A stretch of DNA of 39,034 bases from Candidatus Methylacidithermus pantelleriae (GTDB lineage: Bacteria > Verrucomicrobiota > Verrucomicrobiia > Methylacidiphilales > Methylacidiphilaceae). The DNA lies in NCBI RefSeq assembly GCF_905250085.1, contig NZ_CAJNOB010000056.1, positions 1 to 39,034 of the forward strand, in the 5' to 3' direction. The notes beneath the pieces were generated by a model. That model made no database searches. It was given only the letters and a program-made list of their open reading frames with translations, and was not told where the DNA came from. Positions 28,245-36,800 of this stretch are shown here, one piece after another; within the stretch, counting starts at the first letter, position 1, and every line of letters begins with the position of its first letter. The translations under genes were made by a program, and so were the position numbers.

Positions 28245-28847
28245 CTAGAGAGTTCCCTTGGTGCTGGGAGGGCCTATCACGCGCGGATCCAACGCTACGG
28301 CCTGTCGCAAGGCACGTCCAAGACCCTTAAAGAGGCCTTCTAGGCAATGATGTACGTCTCGGGTGCGAAGGATTTCCATGTGAAGCGTGATCGAAGCCTG
28401 CTGGACAAACGCCCGAAAAAATTCTTCGGCAAGCTGCGCAGGAAAATTCCCAACCATAACATGAGCCAGCGGGAACCACCGGGGGCTGCGAAAGACCAGA
28501 AAAGGCCGGCCGCTAATGTCCAGTGCTACCTGGACGAGGGTTTCATCCATGGGAAGAAGGCAAAAACCATACCGGTTGATTCCTTCGCGTAACCCTAACG
28601 CCTGGTGGAAAGCTTGGCCCAGGGTTAGACCTGTATCCTCCACCGTATGGTGGAAGTCGACGCCAAGATCTCCTTGGGCTTGGATTTGAAGGTCCACACC
28701 CCAGTGATATCCCAAAAGCTCAAGCATATGATCGAAAAAGGGTATGCCCGTAGTAATCTCGGTCTTCCCTGGACCATCCAGGTTGAGTTCGACGTGGATG
28801 GAAGTCTCGCGGGTTTTCCGTTGGACCGAAGCCTTTCGTTCTTTCAT
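28245..28847 (-). CDS. hisB: Imidazoleglycerol-phosphate dehydratase
   Basis: 200 residues from ATG 28847, the normal length for the stand-alone enzyme. It dehydrates imidazole glycerol phosphate to imidazole acetol phosphate, the sixth step of histidine synthesis. Metal-binding motifs are FFDHML, DFHHTVEDTG and, near the C-terminus, DVHHCLEGLFKG. No phosphatase domain is fused, unlike E. coli HisB. A GTG at 28874 would add nine residues, but ATG 28847 matches the family start and overlaps, as ATGA, the stop of a small upstream frame. No other his gene is in the window. Downstream lies the IS607 relic, so it may have been cut off from former operon partners. Confidence 0.95.
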   Translation of the reverse strand: MKERKASVQRKTRETSIHVELNLDGPGKTEITTGIPFFDHMLELLGYHWGVDLQIQAQGDLGVDFHHTVEDTGLTLGQAFHQALGLREGINRYGFCLLPMDETLVQVALDISGRPFLVFRSPRWFPLAHVMVGNFPAQLAEEFFRAFVQQASITLHMEILRTRDVHHCLEGLFKGLGRALRQAVALDPRVIGPPSTKGTL

Positions 28848-28996
28848 GAACGCTTGACAAGGAAAGTCAGCCACTCGGGGAGGAAAGCAATAACAATTGT
28901 TCCGGCCTGACTCTTTTCCAAAAATTCTTCAAGCTTGGGTAAGTCACCATGGCATCGATTGACAAGGGCAACCACGGATAGCTTTTCGTGGAACAA
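28844..28996 (-). CDS. Possible small protein coupled to hisB (about 50 aa, TTG start)
   Basis: A stop-free minus-strand frame from 29038 to 28844, 65 codons without ATG. It ends in TGA that overlaps the hisB ATG as ATGA, the usual sign of translational coupling. The last 50 codons, from TTG 28996, read like a soluble alpha/beta piece: SVVALVNRCHGDLP, KLEEFLEKS and GTIVIAFLPEWLTF. I do not recognise the family. It could be a true short gene, the remaining 3' end of a longer decayed gene, or chance. No clear ribosome site is present; GTG 28975 is another possible start. Confidence 0.35.
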   Translation of the reverse strand: MFHEKLSVVALVNRCHGDLPKLEEFLEKSQAGTIVIAFLPEWLTFLVKRS

Positions 28997-29038
28997 GCTC
29001 CGATCCCATCGCCCGTTTTGTCCATCGTGGAGGGAGAG

Positions 29039-29822
29039 TCATCGGCTTGCCAGCCCCCCCTCTTTGCTCCAGTGTCGGCTGGCTGTCAAGAGGAAGCTGG
29101 ATCGGACGAACCAAGAGGAGCGGGCTTTTGCACTACGCGGCTACGGCCTCCTAAACCGCCAATCCCACGATCCCCTGTTTTTGGGCGGTTGAATACCTTT
29201 CCCCAAGTCCATTGCCCCATGGGGAAAGCAGGGGGCTTGTTGCGCTGAGCTTGCTTTATGCAGCTCGGGGCAAGAGAGGAGTTCATGGCAGCTCTCCAGG
29301 GGACAGAGAGCACCGCCAGCGAACTTCTTTCGAGCGATCTTTCGGGCTTGGTTTCGATTCCCGTTTGATTCCGATTGAGAGGCTCTTCGGCTACCGGAGA
29401 CCTTACTCTAGGGGGCAAGCATTTCTAGCGGTCGCCATCATCATAACGGGAGTAAATGTGCGAGTTGCCAGTGGTATGCCGATAGGGAGCAATGCCCACA
29501 ACCCACTACGCTTTGGTTGGGATCTTGGAAGTCAGCTGCCTGCCGGGCTGGATGACGTTCCAGGAAGCCCAAGCGGCGGTGTCATTTCCTACTCCGCTTC
29601 TTGCCCGAGGTTCGAGTGTCCACCAGGATTGGGAGGACCCCACCGCACCCCGCGGCTGGGCAGAACGAAACGATATGGGGGTTAAGGACGCGGTCACACT
29701 CGCGCCGGCAGCAGCCTACGTTTGAGTTCCTTCTCACCTGGTTAACCAACTCATTCTAGGAAGGAGATCGCGGGACCGCACCGTCGCATGTTTTCACCAA
29801 GGGATTCCCACACGATCGGAAC
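29039..29822. other. 784-base stretch without a recognisable gene
   Basis: Frames on both strands are short or GC-skewed, overlap one another and lack ribosome sites. Plus-strand frames at 29212-29685 and 29492-29725 are the longest, but neither shows a motif I know. With the adjoining IS607 relic, old decayed coding DNA is a reasonable guess, but nothing in it is identifiable to me. Confidence 0.45.
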
Positions 29823-30281
29823 TTAAGATTGTAGCCCATGAAGAACATGGGTTCTTATTTCTTTGTGTGCCCAGTCGAGAATGGTTTGTAATCGAGGTGG
29901 GAGAAGCTCTCGGGCTGCTTCGTAATGAAGCCATCGGAACTCGTGGTGTTCCGGGCGGCCGAGCTGAGGGCTAGAGGGTAGAGTTACCTCTCCTTCCGGG
30001 GCGTTCACCAGATAGAAGCGCGCAATCTTGTGCTTTCCATAAGGTTCGGTTTCCTTGTAAAGCTCCCCTAGGGGCAAGCGGAGTGTTCCAAGACCGGTCT
30101 CTTCGGAAATCTCTCGAAGGGCGGTCTCTATTGGCTTTTCTCCCGGCTGTAGGAGCCCCTTGGGAAAGTCCCAGTTCTTATAGGCTCGCAGGAGAAGGTA
30201 AACGGGTTGGGAGCCCTCGAGGCGATAAACGACTCCCCCGCACGAGAGCTGGAAACGTTCGGAAGAATGGCGCCGTACCAT
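29823..30281 (-). CDS. Nudix hydrolase, Ap4A-pyrophosphohydrolase-like
   Basis: 152 residues from ATG 30281. The full Nudix box starts at G42 in WDFPKGLLQPGEK and ends in REISEETGL (R56 to L64), with E57, E60 and E61 as metal ligands. The flanks WDFPKG before the box and an EHHEFRWL strand after it are typical of the bis(5'-nucleosyl)-tetraphosphatase group, which cleaves Ap4A to ATP and AMP. RNA 5'-end hydrolases are close relatives, so that role is possible. ATG 30281 has AGGAG ten bases upstream; the frame stays open further upstream, but those residues look non-coding. It sits about 670 bases from the RNA ligase gene, divergently. Confidence 0.85.
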   Translation of the reverse strand: MVRRHSSERFQLSCGGVVYRLEGSQPVYLLLRAYKNWDFPKGLLQPGEKPIETALREISEETGLGTLRLPLGELYKETEPYGKHKIARFYLVNAPEGEVTLPSSPQLGRPEHHEFRWLHYEAARELLPPRLQTILDWAHKEIRTHVLHGLQS

Positions 30282-30949
30282 CTTGAGGTAACTCCTAGGA
30301 AGCCGGGTGTAAGAATAACACGACCGTCTGGAAATAGTGCAGTGGGTTCGAGGAGAGCCCAAGAAAAAAGGTTGGCAGACCAGGTGGGGTTTTGAGGCTT
30401 TCCCAAGAATCGATTGCTGCCTCGAGCCGGCCAAGCTTCCCAAGCGCGCAATTTTTGGGTCGGCGGTCTTTTTTTGCGCTCGGAACTGTGGCGGGACTGA
30501 AACCCGCCGCTGGGCAAGATTCTGCCACAATCCTTTTTGCTGCAACGCTCAAGTCGAACGAGCGCAAGCTATTCTTGGCGCAAAAGAAGCGGATTGCGAT
30601 CCGTGGCGAAAAACCCATGGGGGAGCTTCTCGTAGCGAAAAAGAATGACAGGGTAAAGTCTGAGGCGCAATGTCGGTCACCCGGCCGACGCGTGCTCGCC
30701 TCCTCGGGAAATCTCCGCCTCCCACTGCTCCTGCGTTTGCAGGACTCCTTTGAGGGTGTGTGCGAGGGCGATTGCGGCCGCATTGTGAGAGATCCGAATA
30801 ACCGGCGTTCCACTTTTGCTTCTGTTGGGGATGTGGCTTTCGGCCAACGGGGGACGAATACTCTCCTGCTCTCCCTCCTGCAGCCGTATCCTTTCCTCTT
30901 AGGGAAAAGTACTTGAGCAGGCCGGGCTTCTCTACGTTCAATACAAAAA
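30282..30949. other. 668-base gap between Nudix and RNA ligase genes
   Basis: Between divergent starts. It must include the RNA ligase promoter, which I cannot place. On the minus strand, 30677-30847 carries a 56-codon frame with TTG start whose middle (TPVIRISHNAAAIALAHTLK) looks like a real helix-rich protein. It has no ribosome site and matches no family I know, so it is listed only as a note. Longer plus- and minus-strand frames here (30392-30916, 30295-30813) look like chance. Confidence 0.4.
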
Positions 30950-32053
30950 ATGGGTCAATCGGAAGCTTTGTGGGAGCCATGGATTCTCACGCGGAGGGCC
31001 ACCCGGGAAAACTGGAAAGACATTTCCTATGTGAGGCTGGCGACCGACGTCGGCTCTTTTCCCAAGGGCACCGTTGGGTTAGCAGACCGTATCGTTTACG
31101 GGTATCCGAAGATTCCGAGAATTGAGGTCCTGGAAAAAGGTCTCCGCACTCATTTTACCCACCCTTTCTGGGTGGAAGAAAAGGTCGATGGATACAACGT
31201 TCGCGTAGTTTGTTGGGAGGGAGAGCTCCTAGCACTTACTCGTGGGGGGTTTGTCTGTCCTTTTACGACGGATCGGGCAGGGGACTGGATCGATCGGGAG
31301 ATCTTTCGGGAGATACCCGACGTGGTTCTTTGCGGGGAGGTGGTCGGTCCTGATAATCCGTATGTTATCAGCACGAGCCCTTTGGTCGAAAGGGACGCAC
31401 GCTTTTTCCTTTTTGACGTGATGAGGATGGGAAGCCAAGAATTTGTTCCACACGAGCTAAAACAAGAGCTCGCTCGGCGTTTTGGCATCGATCTTGTCCC
31501 TCTTTACGGCCAATGGACCACCGAGGACATACCCAGGATTAGGGAAATCATTGTGGAGCTTAACCGGAAGGCTCGGGAGGGAGTTATTTTTAAGGAAGCA
31601 GGGGGTCGATCGCTGCGGGCCAAGTATGTGACAGCCTCGAGCGATCTCAGCGACATTGCGGCGATGGGAGAACGTTTTTATGACGTTCATCCTAGCTATT
31701 TTACCAGTAGAATCTTGCGGCTTGTTCTTTTCCTTTCCGAAATTGGAGGAGCTAATCCCCTGGAGCTTGAAACAGAATTAGGCCGCGCTCTTGTTCGGGG
31801 ATACGGAAAGGCAGTGAAAGAATTTCTCAAGCATGGCCAGTGCGGGGACGAGTTTCGGTGCCGATTCCGGAACCCGGAAAACGCCGAGCGACTGATCCAG
31901 CATCTGCACAAGGTGGAGGGGGAAAAGTCACGAACGCTAGTCCGGGAGCTGAAACAAGAGGGGGATTTCTGGGTATTGCGATTCTATAAGGTGTATTCTG
32001 CAACTACTGACTTACTGCGCAACTTGTGGGAAGGGCTCTTGCGTTTTGATTAA
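30950..32053 (+). CDS. ATP-dependent RNA ligase, Rnl3 (Pab1020) family
   Basis: 367 residues, the size of the archaeal Rnl3 ligases. The nucleotidyl-transfer motif I is [10 protein letters not shown] with lysine K78 as the AMP-binding residue. Other marks are [39 protein letters not shown] and LRAKYVT (motifs III, IV and V), followed by the helical C-terminal domain that drives dimer formation. Rnl3 enzymes join RNA 5'-phosphate to 3'-hydroxyl ends, and Pyrococcus Pab1020 makes circular RNAs. The family is mainly archaeal, so transfer is a fair guess. ATG 30950 has no strong ribosome site. The gene is convergent with the partner PIN gene and overlaps it by 42 bases. Confidence 0.92.
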   Translation: MGQSEALWEPWILTRRATRENWKDISYVRLATDVGSFPKGTVGLADRIVYGYPKIPRIEVLEKGLRTHFTHPFWVEEKVDGYNVRVVCWEGELLALTRGGFVCPFTTDRAGDWIDREIFREIPDVVLCGEVVGPDNPYVISTSPLVERDARFFLFDVMRMGSQEFVPHELKQELARRFGIDLVPLYGQWTTEDIPRIREIIVELNRKAREGVIFKEAGGRSLRAKYVTASSDLSDIAAMGERFYDVHPSYFTSRILRLVLFLSEIGGANPLELETELGRALVRGYGKAVKEFLKHGQCGDEFRCRFRNPENAERLIQHLHKVEGEKSRTLVRELKQEGDFWVLRFYKVYSATTDLLRNLWEGLLRFD

Positions 32054-32662
32054 GCTGCGGAGAAGGTAACGGAAATGTTTGGCATTGAAAAGCTTGATCC
32101 CGATTTTATCGGCCCATCGGCACATTCCTTTGTCGGCTGACACCAGGAACGCATCGAGCTCAAGAGCTAAAAGAAGGACGTCGACGTCTTCCTTGCTGTC
32201 CAGGATCCCTCTTCTTAAGGTTTCTCGATACCGTTCCCGTAAACGACTGATTAATTGATCCAATCCGATCGAGGTGTCGGAGCTACCGGTTTGCCCTGCA
32301 AGCTTCGTGTGCTCCTCGGCGACCCGGAGACCGTGATCGATCCGGTGTCGTAACTCCTCCATGAGTTCATACAAGAGAGCCCCAGGGACCTGAAGGGTGT
32401 ACTTCCTGGGGGAACGAATCTGGACCACCGACTCAAATTCCGGCGCCAACGCCTCCAGTCCCTTGATCAAACGCAGTTCCTCATAGACCGAAGTTGGCAT
32501 GTAGAAGGCCGCTGATGTTTGTTTGGCAAGAGCAAGGAAATTGGTGACCGCCTCGTCGGTATCATCTCCAAACTGTGAGGCTACTTCCGGATTGGTAAAG
32601 AGACTCGTATCCAGTACGAAGGAAGGACGATGACCTAGTGGCCCTTCCCAACCGGCTGGCAT
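32012..32662 (-). CDS. RNA-ligase partner protein, PIN-fold (MJ_0950 type)
   Basis: 216 residues. PIN-like marks are FVLDTSLF with D18, E61-E62 after the second strand, D159 and D161 in [19 protein letters not shown], and [11 protein letters not shown] with D177 and D185. These acidic residues form the metal site of PIN ribonucleases. The family is known as the partner of Rnl3 RNA ligases because the two occur together in genomes, mainly archaea. Its activity is not known to me; RNA cleavage is inferred from the fold. Here it faces the ligase tail to tail, sharing the last 42 bases. ATG 32662 is the natural start. A joint cut-and-join role is a hypothesis. Confidence 0.85.
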   Translation of the reverse strand: MPAGWEGPLGHRPSFVLDTSLFTNPEVASQFGDDTDEAVTNFLALAKQTSAAFYMPTSVYEELRLIKGLEALAPEFESVVQIRSPRKYTLQVPGALLYELMEELRHRIDHGLRVAEEHTKLAGQTGSSDTSIGLDQLISRLRERYRETLRRGILDSKEDVDVLLLALELDAFLVSADKGMCRWADKIGIKLFNAKHFRYLLRSLIKTQEPFPQVAQ

Positions 32663-33195
32663 GACTCAATATGGAGCTTTTGGCAATCCCTTCCAAGGAG
32701 GTTTCTTTTTGTGTCGAGTCCTTTTCCTTGAGTCCCGGTTGGCCTGGAAAAAAGAACTTCGCCTATCCGCAAGACGAGCCCAAAGATCCCGTGGGTCTTG
32801 AGCCGGTCCGAGTCGTTGTGCGTTTTTTTTCGTAAGCTGGTTCGGGATAACTCGGAGCTTTCCAAGAGAGCTACGTTTTTTGGGCCTGTCAAGAAGATGG
32901 CAGGGGACAGGATGCTCCTGCGTTTCTCTTCGAAGCGGCAAGTAGTCCCGGAAAAAATCTTTTTTTCGATTCCCTGAGCAAAGAAAAAGAGACTCGCGAT
33001 TGGCTTTTTTCTTCTTTTGTTTGCGTTGGGAGAACCAGGACCCTAGGCTCGTCATCCGGTCCATTTTCCTGGGACCAAGGTCTTTGGCGCAACCGATCGA
33101 GAGCCTGGTACCGGAGATGGATGCTGGATTGTTGCCTTCCGTAAATGCGGGTTCATCCAATCTTTCCTCGACCTCCGTCAACCGGAAACTTCTTT
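32663..33195. other. 533-base gap upstream of the PIN gene
   Basis: A 171-codon minus-strand frame at 32666-33181 begins with TTG, is very rich in Lys and Arg, and shows no family features; I regard it as chance. The gap should contain the promoter for the PIN gene. No tRNA or clear terminator found. Confidence 0.45.
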
Positions 33196-33522
33196 TTAGC
33201 CCTGGGAGCTTTCAAGACAATGGCTCCACCAGTTGAGGTAACTAGCCTCAGCCGCGTACACCGGGAGAGCCACCACTTCCGGGCATTCATAACTGTGGAG
33301 TTCCCGGATTCGCTTTTGGAGCGATTCCCAGAGTTCCTGAGAACTTTTGATCAGGAGGAGACTTTCCCCAGCTTCTTCTGCCTTTCCCTTCCATCGATAG
33401 ACGGAATGGATTTGGGGCACAACCTGCACACAAGCTGCCAGGCGTTCCTCCACCAAGACTTGAGCGATCCTGCGCGCTTGCTCGACGTTTTCAGTCGTTA
33501 CGGAAACCAATAGGGGTTTCAT
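33196..33522 (-). CDS. cutA: CutA1-type divalent-cation tolerance protein
   Basis: 108 residues from ATG 33522. CutA marks are the start KPLLVSVTTEN, EERLAACVQVVP, the IHSVYRWKGKAEEA loop and SYECPEVVALPV before the C-terminal helix. The protein is a very stable trimer with a ferredoxin-like fold. It was linked to copper tolerance in E. coli, though its real role is not settled; a signalling role like PII proteins has been proposed. The longer upstream frame (to 33636) lies inside mnmA and does not belong. The start overlaps the end of mnmA by 32 bases, so the two genes are likely translated together. Assignment is strong. Confidence 0.93.
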   Translation of the reverse strand: MKPLLVSVTTENVEQARRIAQVLVEERLAACVQVVPQIHSVYRWKGKAEEAGESLLLIKSSQELWESLQKRIRELHSYECPEVVALPVYAAEASYLNWWSHCLESSQG

Positions 33523-34639
33523 CCTGCCATGTCCGCTGGGACAAAGGTCGCTCAATCCAGCCACCTCCGAGGACGATGTCGCCCTGGTAGAACACAGCCG
33601 CCTGGCCTGGGGAGACCGCAGGTTGCGGAGTTTCAAACTTCACCTTGACTCGATTCTTTCCGCGTTCTGGGAAAATCCAACCCAACGTGGGGGGTACATT
33701 GTGGCGGATTTTAATCTCGACCTCGGTTCCCGGAGCTGGTTCTTGGGTGATCCACACGACATCCTCCACCCAGAAGTTTTCTTGGAAAAGGTCTTCCCAG
33801 TAGCCAACGACTAGTGCGTGGGTCTCAGGTACAATTTCCAGTACATACAGGGGCCGTCCCTGGCCTCCGGGAAGTCCTTTGCGCTGCCCGACAGTGTAAC
33901 ATTCGATCCCCTCGTGCCAGCCTAACCAGCGCCCTTCTTTGGAAAAGATGGGTCCTTTCCTAAAGCCAGGACGACCCAGTCGCTGAAGGAGGAACCGCTT
34001 GTAATCTTTCCCTGGCACAAAACAGATTTCCTGGCTTTCCTCCTTGTCGTGAACTTTGAGTCCGGCTTCTCGTGCAAGATGACGAACCTGGCATTTGGTC
34101 AGCTCCCCCAGTGGGAAAAGGATAGAGGATAATTGATGCTGGTTAAGCCGGAAAAGAAAGTAGGACTGATCTTTCTCGCGATCGACCGCTCGGAGCAAAA
34201 GGCTTCCTTTTTCCGACTTCTGGATTCGAGCGTAGTGACCTGTCGCCACATAAGAGGCTCCCAGAAGGCGGGCTTTTCCTAAGAGCCGGCCAAACTTGAT
34301 GGATTGATTGCAAACGGTGCATGGATTGGGGGTCTTGCCCTCCTGATACGCGGAGATGAAACGGTTGACTACGACTCTTTCAAAAACCTCCGACTCATCG
34401 AGCACGTAGTGGGGGATTCCCAGGGCTGCAGCAACTTGCCGTGCGTCGGCAATGGCACCGGGACCGCAGCATTTATCCGAGGCGCGGGCGAGGCAAGAGT
34501 CAGTCCATACTTTCAGCGTGACCCCGATGACTTCCCACCCCTCTTGTTGGAGGAGGTAGGCCGCCACGCTCGAGTCGACCCCTCCACTCATTCCAACGAC
34601 GACACGTCGGGATCTAAGGCCGGGAGTGAGAACAGTCAT
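33491..34639 (-). CDS. mnmA: tRNA-specific 2-thiouridylase
   Basis: 382 residues from ATG 34639. It adds sulfur to uridine 34 of tRNA-Lys, -Glu and -Gln. The PP-loop VVGMSGGVDSSVAA binds ATP. The two catalytic cysteines are in NPCTVCN and EICFVPG, and the central GHYAR and KDQSYFLF motifs fit, as does the C-terminal beta domain with YTVGQRKGL. Sulfur normally comes from a persulfide relay starting at a cysteine desulfurase. A TTG at 34648 would add three residues, but ATG is preferred. It follows clpX by 209 bases on the same strand and overlaps cutA. Confidence 0.96.
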   Translation of the reverse strand: MTVLTPGLRSRRVVVGMSGGVDSSVAAYLLQQEGWEVIGVTLKVWTDSCLARASDKCCGPGAIADARQVAAALGIPHYVLDESEVFERVVVNRFISAYQEGKTPNPCTVCNQSIKFGRLLGKARLLGASYVATGHYARIQKSEKGSLLLRAVDREKDQSYFLFRLNQHQLSSILFPLGELTKCQVRHLAREAGLKVHDKEESQEICFVPGKDYKRFLLQRLGRPGFRKGPIFSKEGRWLGWHEGIECYTVGQRKGLPGGQGRPLYVLEIVPETHALVVGYWEDLFQENFWVEDVVWITQEPAPGTEVEIKIRHNVPPTLGWIFPERGKNRVKVKFETPQPAVSPGQAAVFYQGDIVLGGGWIERPLSQRTWQDETPIGFRND

Positions 34640-34848
34640 CCGATCCAAGATTATCCCGTTTCCATGGAAAAGCTAGGTGGGTCGGTCCGGAAAGAGAAAC
34701 ACTTGCCCCCTCTGGGGTGCTGCGCAAGATGCACCGGATCGCTCCACGAGCCTGAGGAAAAGCGCCACTCCATTCAAAAAGTCCCCGCCTGTGAACCTTC
34801 CTGCGGCGCCCTTTTTGTTTCTTTCAACGAGGATGATCCCTCGCTCGC

Positions 34849-36120
34849 TTACGCGACGTTGCGTTGCGATTCCCGTCGTTTCAGTGTCGGGGCTCGCTTC
34901 CCCTCAACGACCGCTCGAGTAATGGTCACCTCTTCAATATCGTTTCGTGACGGTAGCTCGTACATCAGGTCTAACATGAAGCGTTCCGTGAGAGAGCGAA
35001 GCGCCCGTGCTCCCGTCCCTCTCCGGTACGCCTCTTGTGCCAGAGCTCGAACTGCATCCTTCGTGAAGGTAAGCGTGACATTTTCCATGGCAAAAAGTTC
35101 CACGTACTGCTTAAGGAGGGCATTTTTGGGTTCCGTTAACACGCGCACCAGATCCTCCTCCGTGAGAGGCTCCAGGGTAGCCACCACCGGAAGTCTCCCC
35201 ACAAACTCTGGGATCATTCCATAGGCCACGAGATCTTCCGGTTCCACCTCCCCTCGCAGCGCTGTGCACTCGTCTTCCCGGTGGGGACCAAAACCTAACA
35301 CTCTTTTACCCCGTCTTCGTTCGACAATCCGCTCAAGCCCTACAAAAGCCCCCCCGCAAATAAAAAGGATTTTTTGGGTGTTGACCTGAATGTACTCCTG
35401 CTGAGGGTGTTTCCGTCCCCCCTGGGGCGGCACGTTACAGACACTTCCTTCTAGCATTTTTAACAGCGCCTGCTGGACCCCTTCCCCGGAAACATCCCGC
35501 GTAATGGAGGGATTGTCTCCCTTTCGCGCAATCTTGTCGATTTCATCAATGTAAACAATCCCGATCTCAGCCTTGGCCACGTTGAAATTGGCCACCTGCA
35601 AAAGCCGCAAAAGAATGTTTTCGACGTCCTCACCCACATAGCCTGCCTCGGTCAGAGAAGTAGCATCAGCGATGCAAAAGGGAACGTTGAGAACCCGGGC
35701 CAGTGTCTTAGCCAATAAGGTTTTCCCCGACCCGGTGGGGCCCACCAGAAGGATATTGCTTTTTTCCAGCTCTACAGGATCCCCGGAGCCTTTCTTTCCC
35801 TCGCTGGCGCTGACTCGGCGCGAATCGGCCAGCACCCTCTTGTAGTGATTGTGCACGGCGACGGAAAGAACCTTTTTTGCGTAATTCTGGCCGACGACAT
35901 ATTCGTCTAGCACCTTGTGAATCTCGGCTGGCTTGGGTGGTTTTAACTCCAAGGCCAGGCGTTGACCTTCTTCTTCCTGGAGTTCCTTTTCCAAAATCTT
36001 CTTGCAGACCTGAACACAGCTGTCGCAGATGTACACCCCCGGACCCGAAATGAGCTTTCGCACCTCGGCGTAGCTACGCCCGCAAAAGGAACACATCGTA
36101 ATCTGAGAAGGACGCGCCAT
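34849..36120 (-). CDS. clpX: ClpXP unfoldase subunit ClpX
   Basis: 423 residues, full length. The N-terminal zinc domain has CSFCGRS and [10 protein letters not shown]. The AAA+ core has Walker A GPTGSGKT, Walker [10 protein letters not shown], the pore loop GYVGED and the RKH loop [10 protein letters not shown]. The IGF-type ClpP-docking loop lies within the region reading [11 protein letters not shown], where L-G-F replaces the usual I-G-F. ClpX recognises tagged or damaged proteins, unfolds them with ATP and feeds them to ClpP. ATG 36120 lies 23 bases after clpP, so this is the third gene of the tig-clpP-clpX operon. Confidence 0.97.
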   Translation of the reverse strand: MARPSQITMCSFCGRSYAEVRKLISGPGVYICDSCVQVCKKILEKELQEEEGQRLALELKPPKPAEIHKVLDEYVVGQNYAKKVLSVAVHNHYKRVLADSRRVSASEGKKGSGDPVELEKSNILLVGPTGSGKTLLAKTLARVLNVPFCIADATSLTEAGYVGEDVENILLRLLQVANFNVAKAEIGIVYIDEIDKIARKGDNPSITRDVSGEGVQQALLKMLEGSVCNVPPQGGRKHPQQEYIQVNTQKILFICGGAFVGLERIVERRRGKRVLGFGPHREDECTALRGEVEPEDLVAYGMIPEFVGRLPVVATLEPLTEEDLVRVLTEPKNALLKQYVELFAMENVTLTFTKDAVRALAQEAYRRGTGARALRSLTERFMLDLMYELPSRNDIEEVTITRAVVEGKRAPTLKRRESQRNVA

Positions 36121-36143
36121 GGAGGCAAAGAAGGATCTGCGGG

Positions 36144-36800
36144 TTAGGAGCTCCGGCTGTTGGTTTCCACAAGAACCGGCTCTTTCCAGGAAGGCTCCAA
36201 GTCCACCTTGGTACGAACAACCTCGTCAATGAGCCCGTAGTTTTTGGCCTCCTGCGCCGACATAAAGAAATCCCGGTCCGTATCCTTCTCGATTCGCTCG
36301 ATCGGCTGGCCGGTATGATACGCAAGAATCTCATTGAGCCGCCTTTTCGTTCGCAGGATTTCCTGGGCCTGAATACTGATGTCGGAAGCTTGGCCTTGGA
36401 CACCCCCCAAAGGTTGATGGATCATGATTCGCGCATTCGGCAGTGCATATCGCTTCCCTTTGGTTCCCGCTGCCAAAAGAACGGCCGCCATGCTGGCAGC
36501 TTGGCCAATACAGTAGGTAGCCACGTCGCAGGTCAAAAATTGCATCGTATCGTAGATCGCCATTCCAGCCGTAACCAGCCCTCCGGGAGAGTGGATATAA
36601 ACGCTAATATCCTTTTTAGGATCCTCCATCTGAAGAAAAAGAAGCGAGGCAATCACGATATTACCCACAGCCTCATCAATCGGCGTTCCGATAAAGACGA
36701 TCCGGTCTTTGAGCAGCCGGGAAAAGATGTCGTAACCGCGTTCCCCCCTTCCCGTCTGCTCCACAACCATGGGGATAACCATCCCAAGGGGACCTTTCAT
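36144..36800 (-). CDS. clpP: ATP-dependent Clp protease proteolytic subunit
   Basis: 218 residues from ATG 36800. The Ser-His-Asp triad is in [11 protein letters not shown] (serine), IMIHQPLGG (histidine) and the DTDRDFFMS region (aspartate). The N-terminal [19 protein letters not shown] contains the usual processing and axial-gate region. Fourteen copies form the barrel that degrades proteins fed by ClpX. The start overlaps the tig stop as ATGA (36797-36800), a strong sign of coupled translation; a longer frame inside tig is rejected. A serine-rich end (TNSRSS) follows the core. Confidence 0.97.
   Translation of the reverse strand: MKGPLGMVIPMVVEQTGRGERGYDIFSRLLKDRIVFIGTPIDEAVGNIVIASLLFLQMEDPKKDISVYIHSPGGLVTAGMAIYDTMQFLTCDVATYCIGQAASMAAVLLAAGTKGKRYALPNARIMIHQPLGGVQGQASDISIQAQEILRTKRRLNEILAYHTGQPIERIEKDTDRDFFMSAQEAKNYGLIDEVVRTKVDLEPSWKEPVLVETNSRSS

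Noticed and set aside
29212-29685. 157-codon frame as a gene
   Set aside because: Arg/Gly/Pro-rich and unsupported by motif or ribosome site; a second frame overlaps it.
30392-30916. 174-codon plus-strand frame upstream of the RNA ligase
   Set aside because: No motif, no hydrophobic pattern of a folded protein and overlaps other equally long frames on the other strand.
32666-33181. 171-codon Lys/Arg-rich minus-strand frame
   Set aside because: TTG start, no ribosome site, skewed composition and no recognisable motif.
34304-35224. 306-codon plus-strand frame
   Set aside because: It lies antisense to the ends of mnmA and clpX, both of which have intact motifs; a shadow frame in GC-rich DNA.
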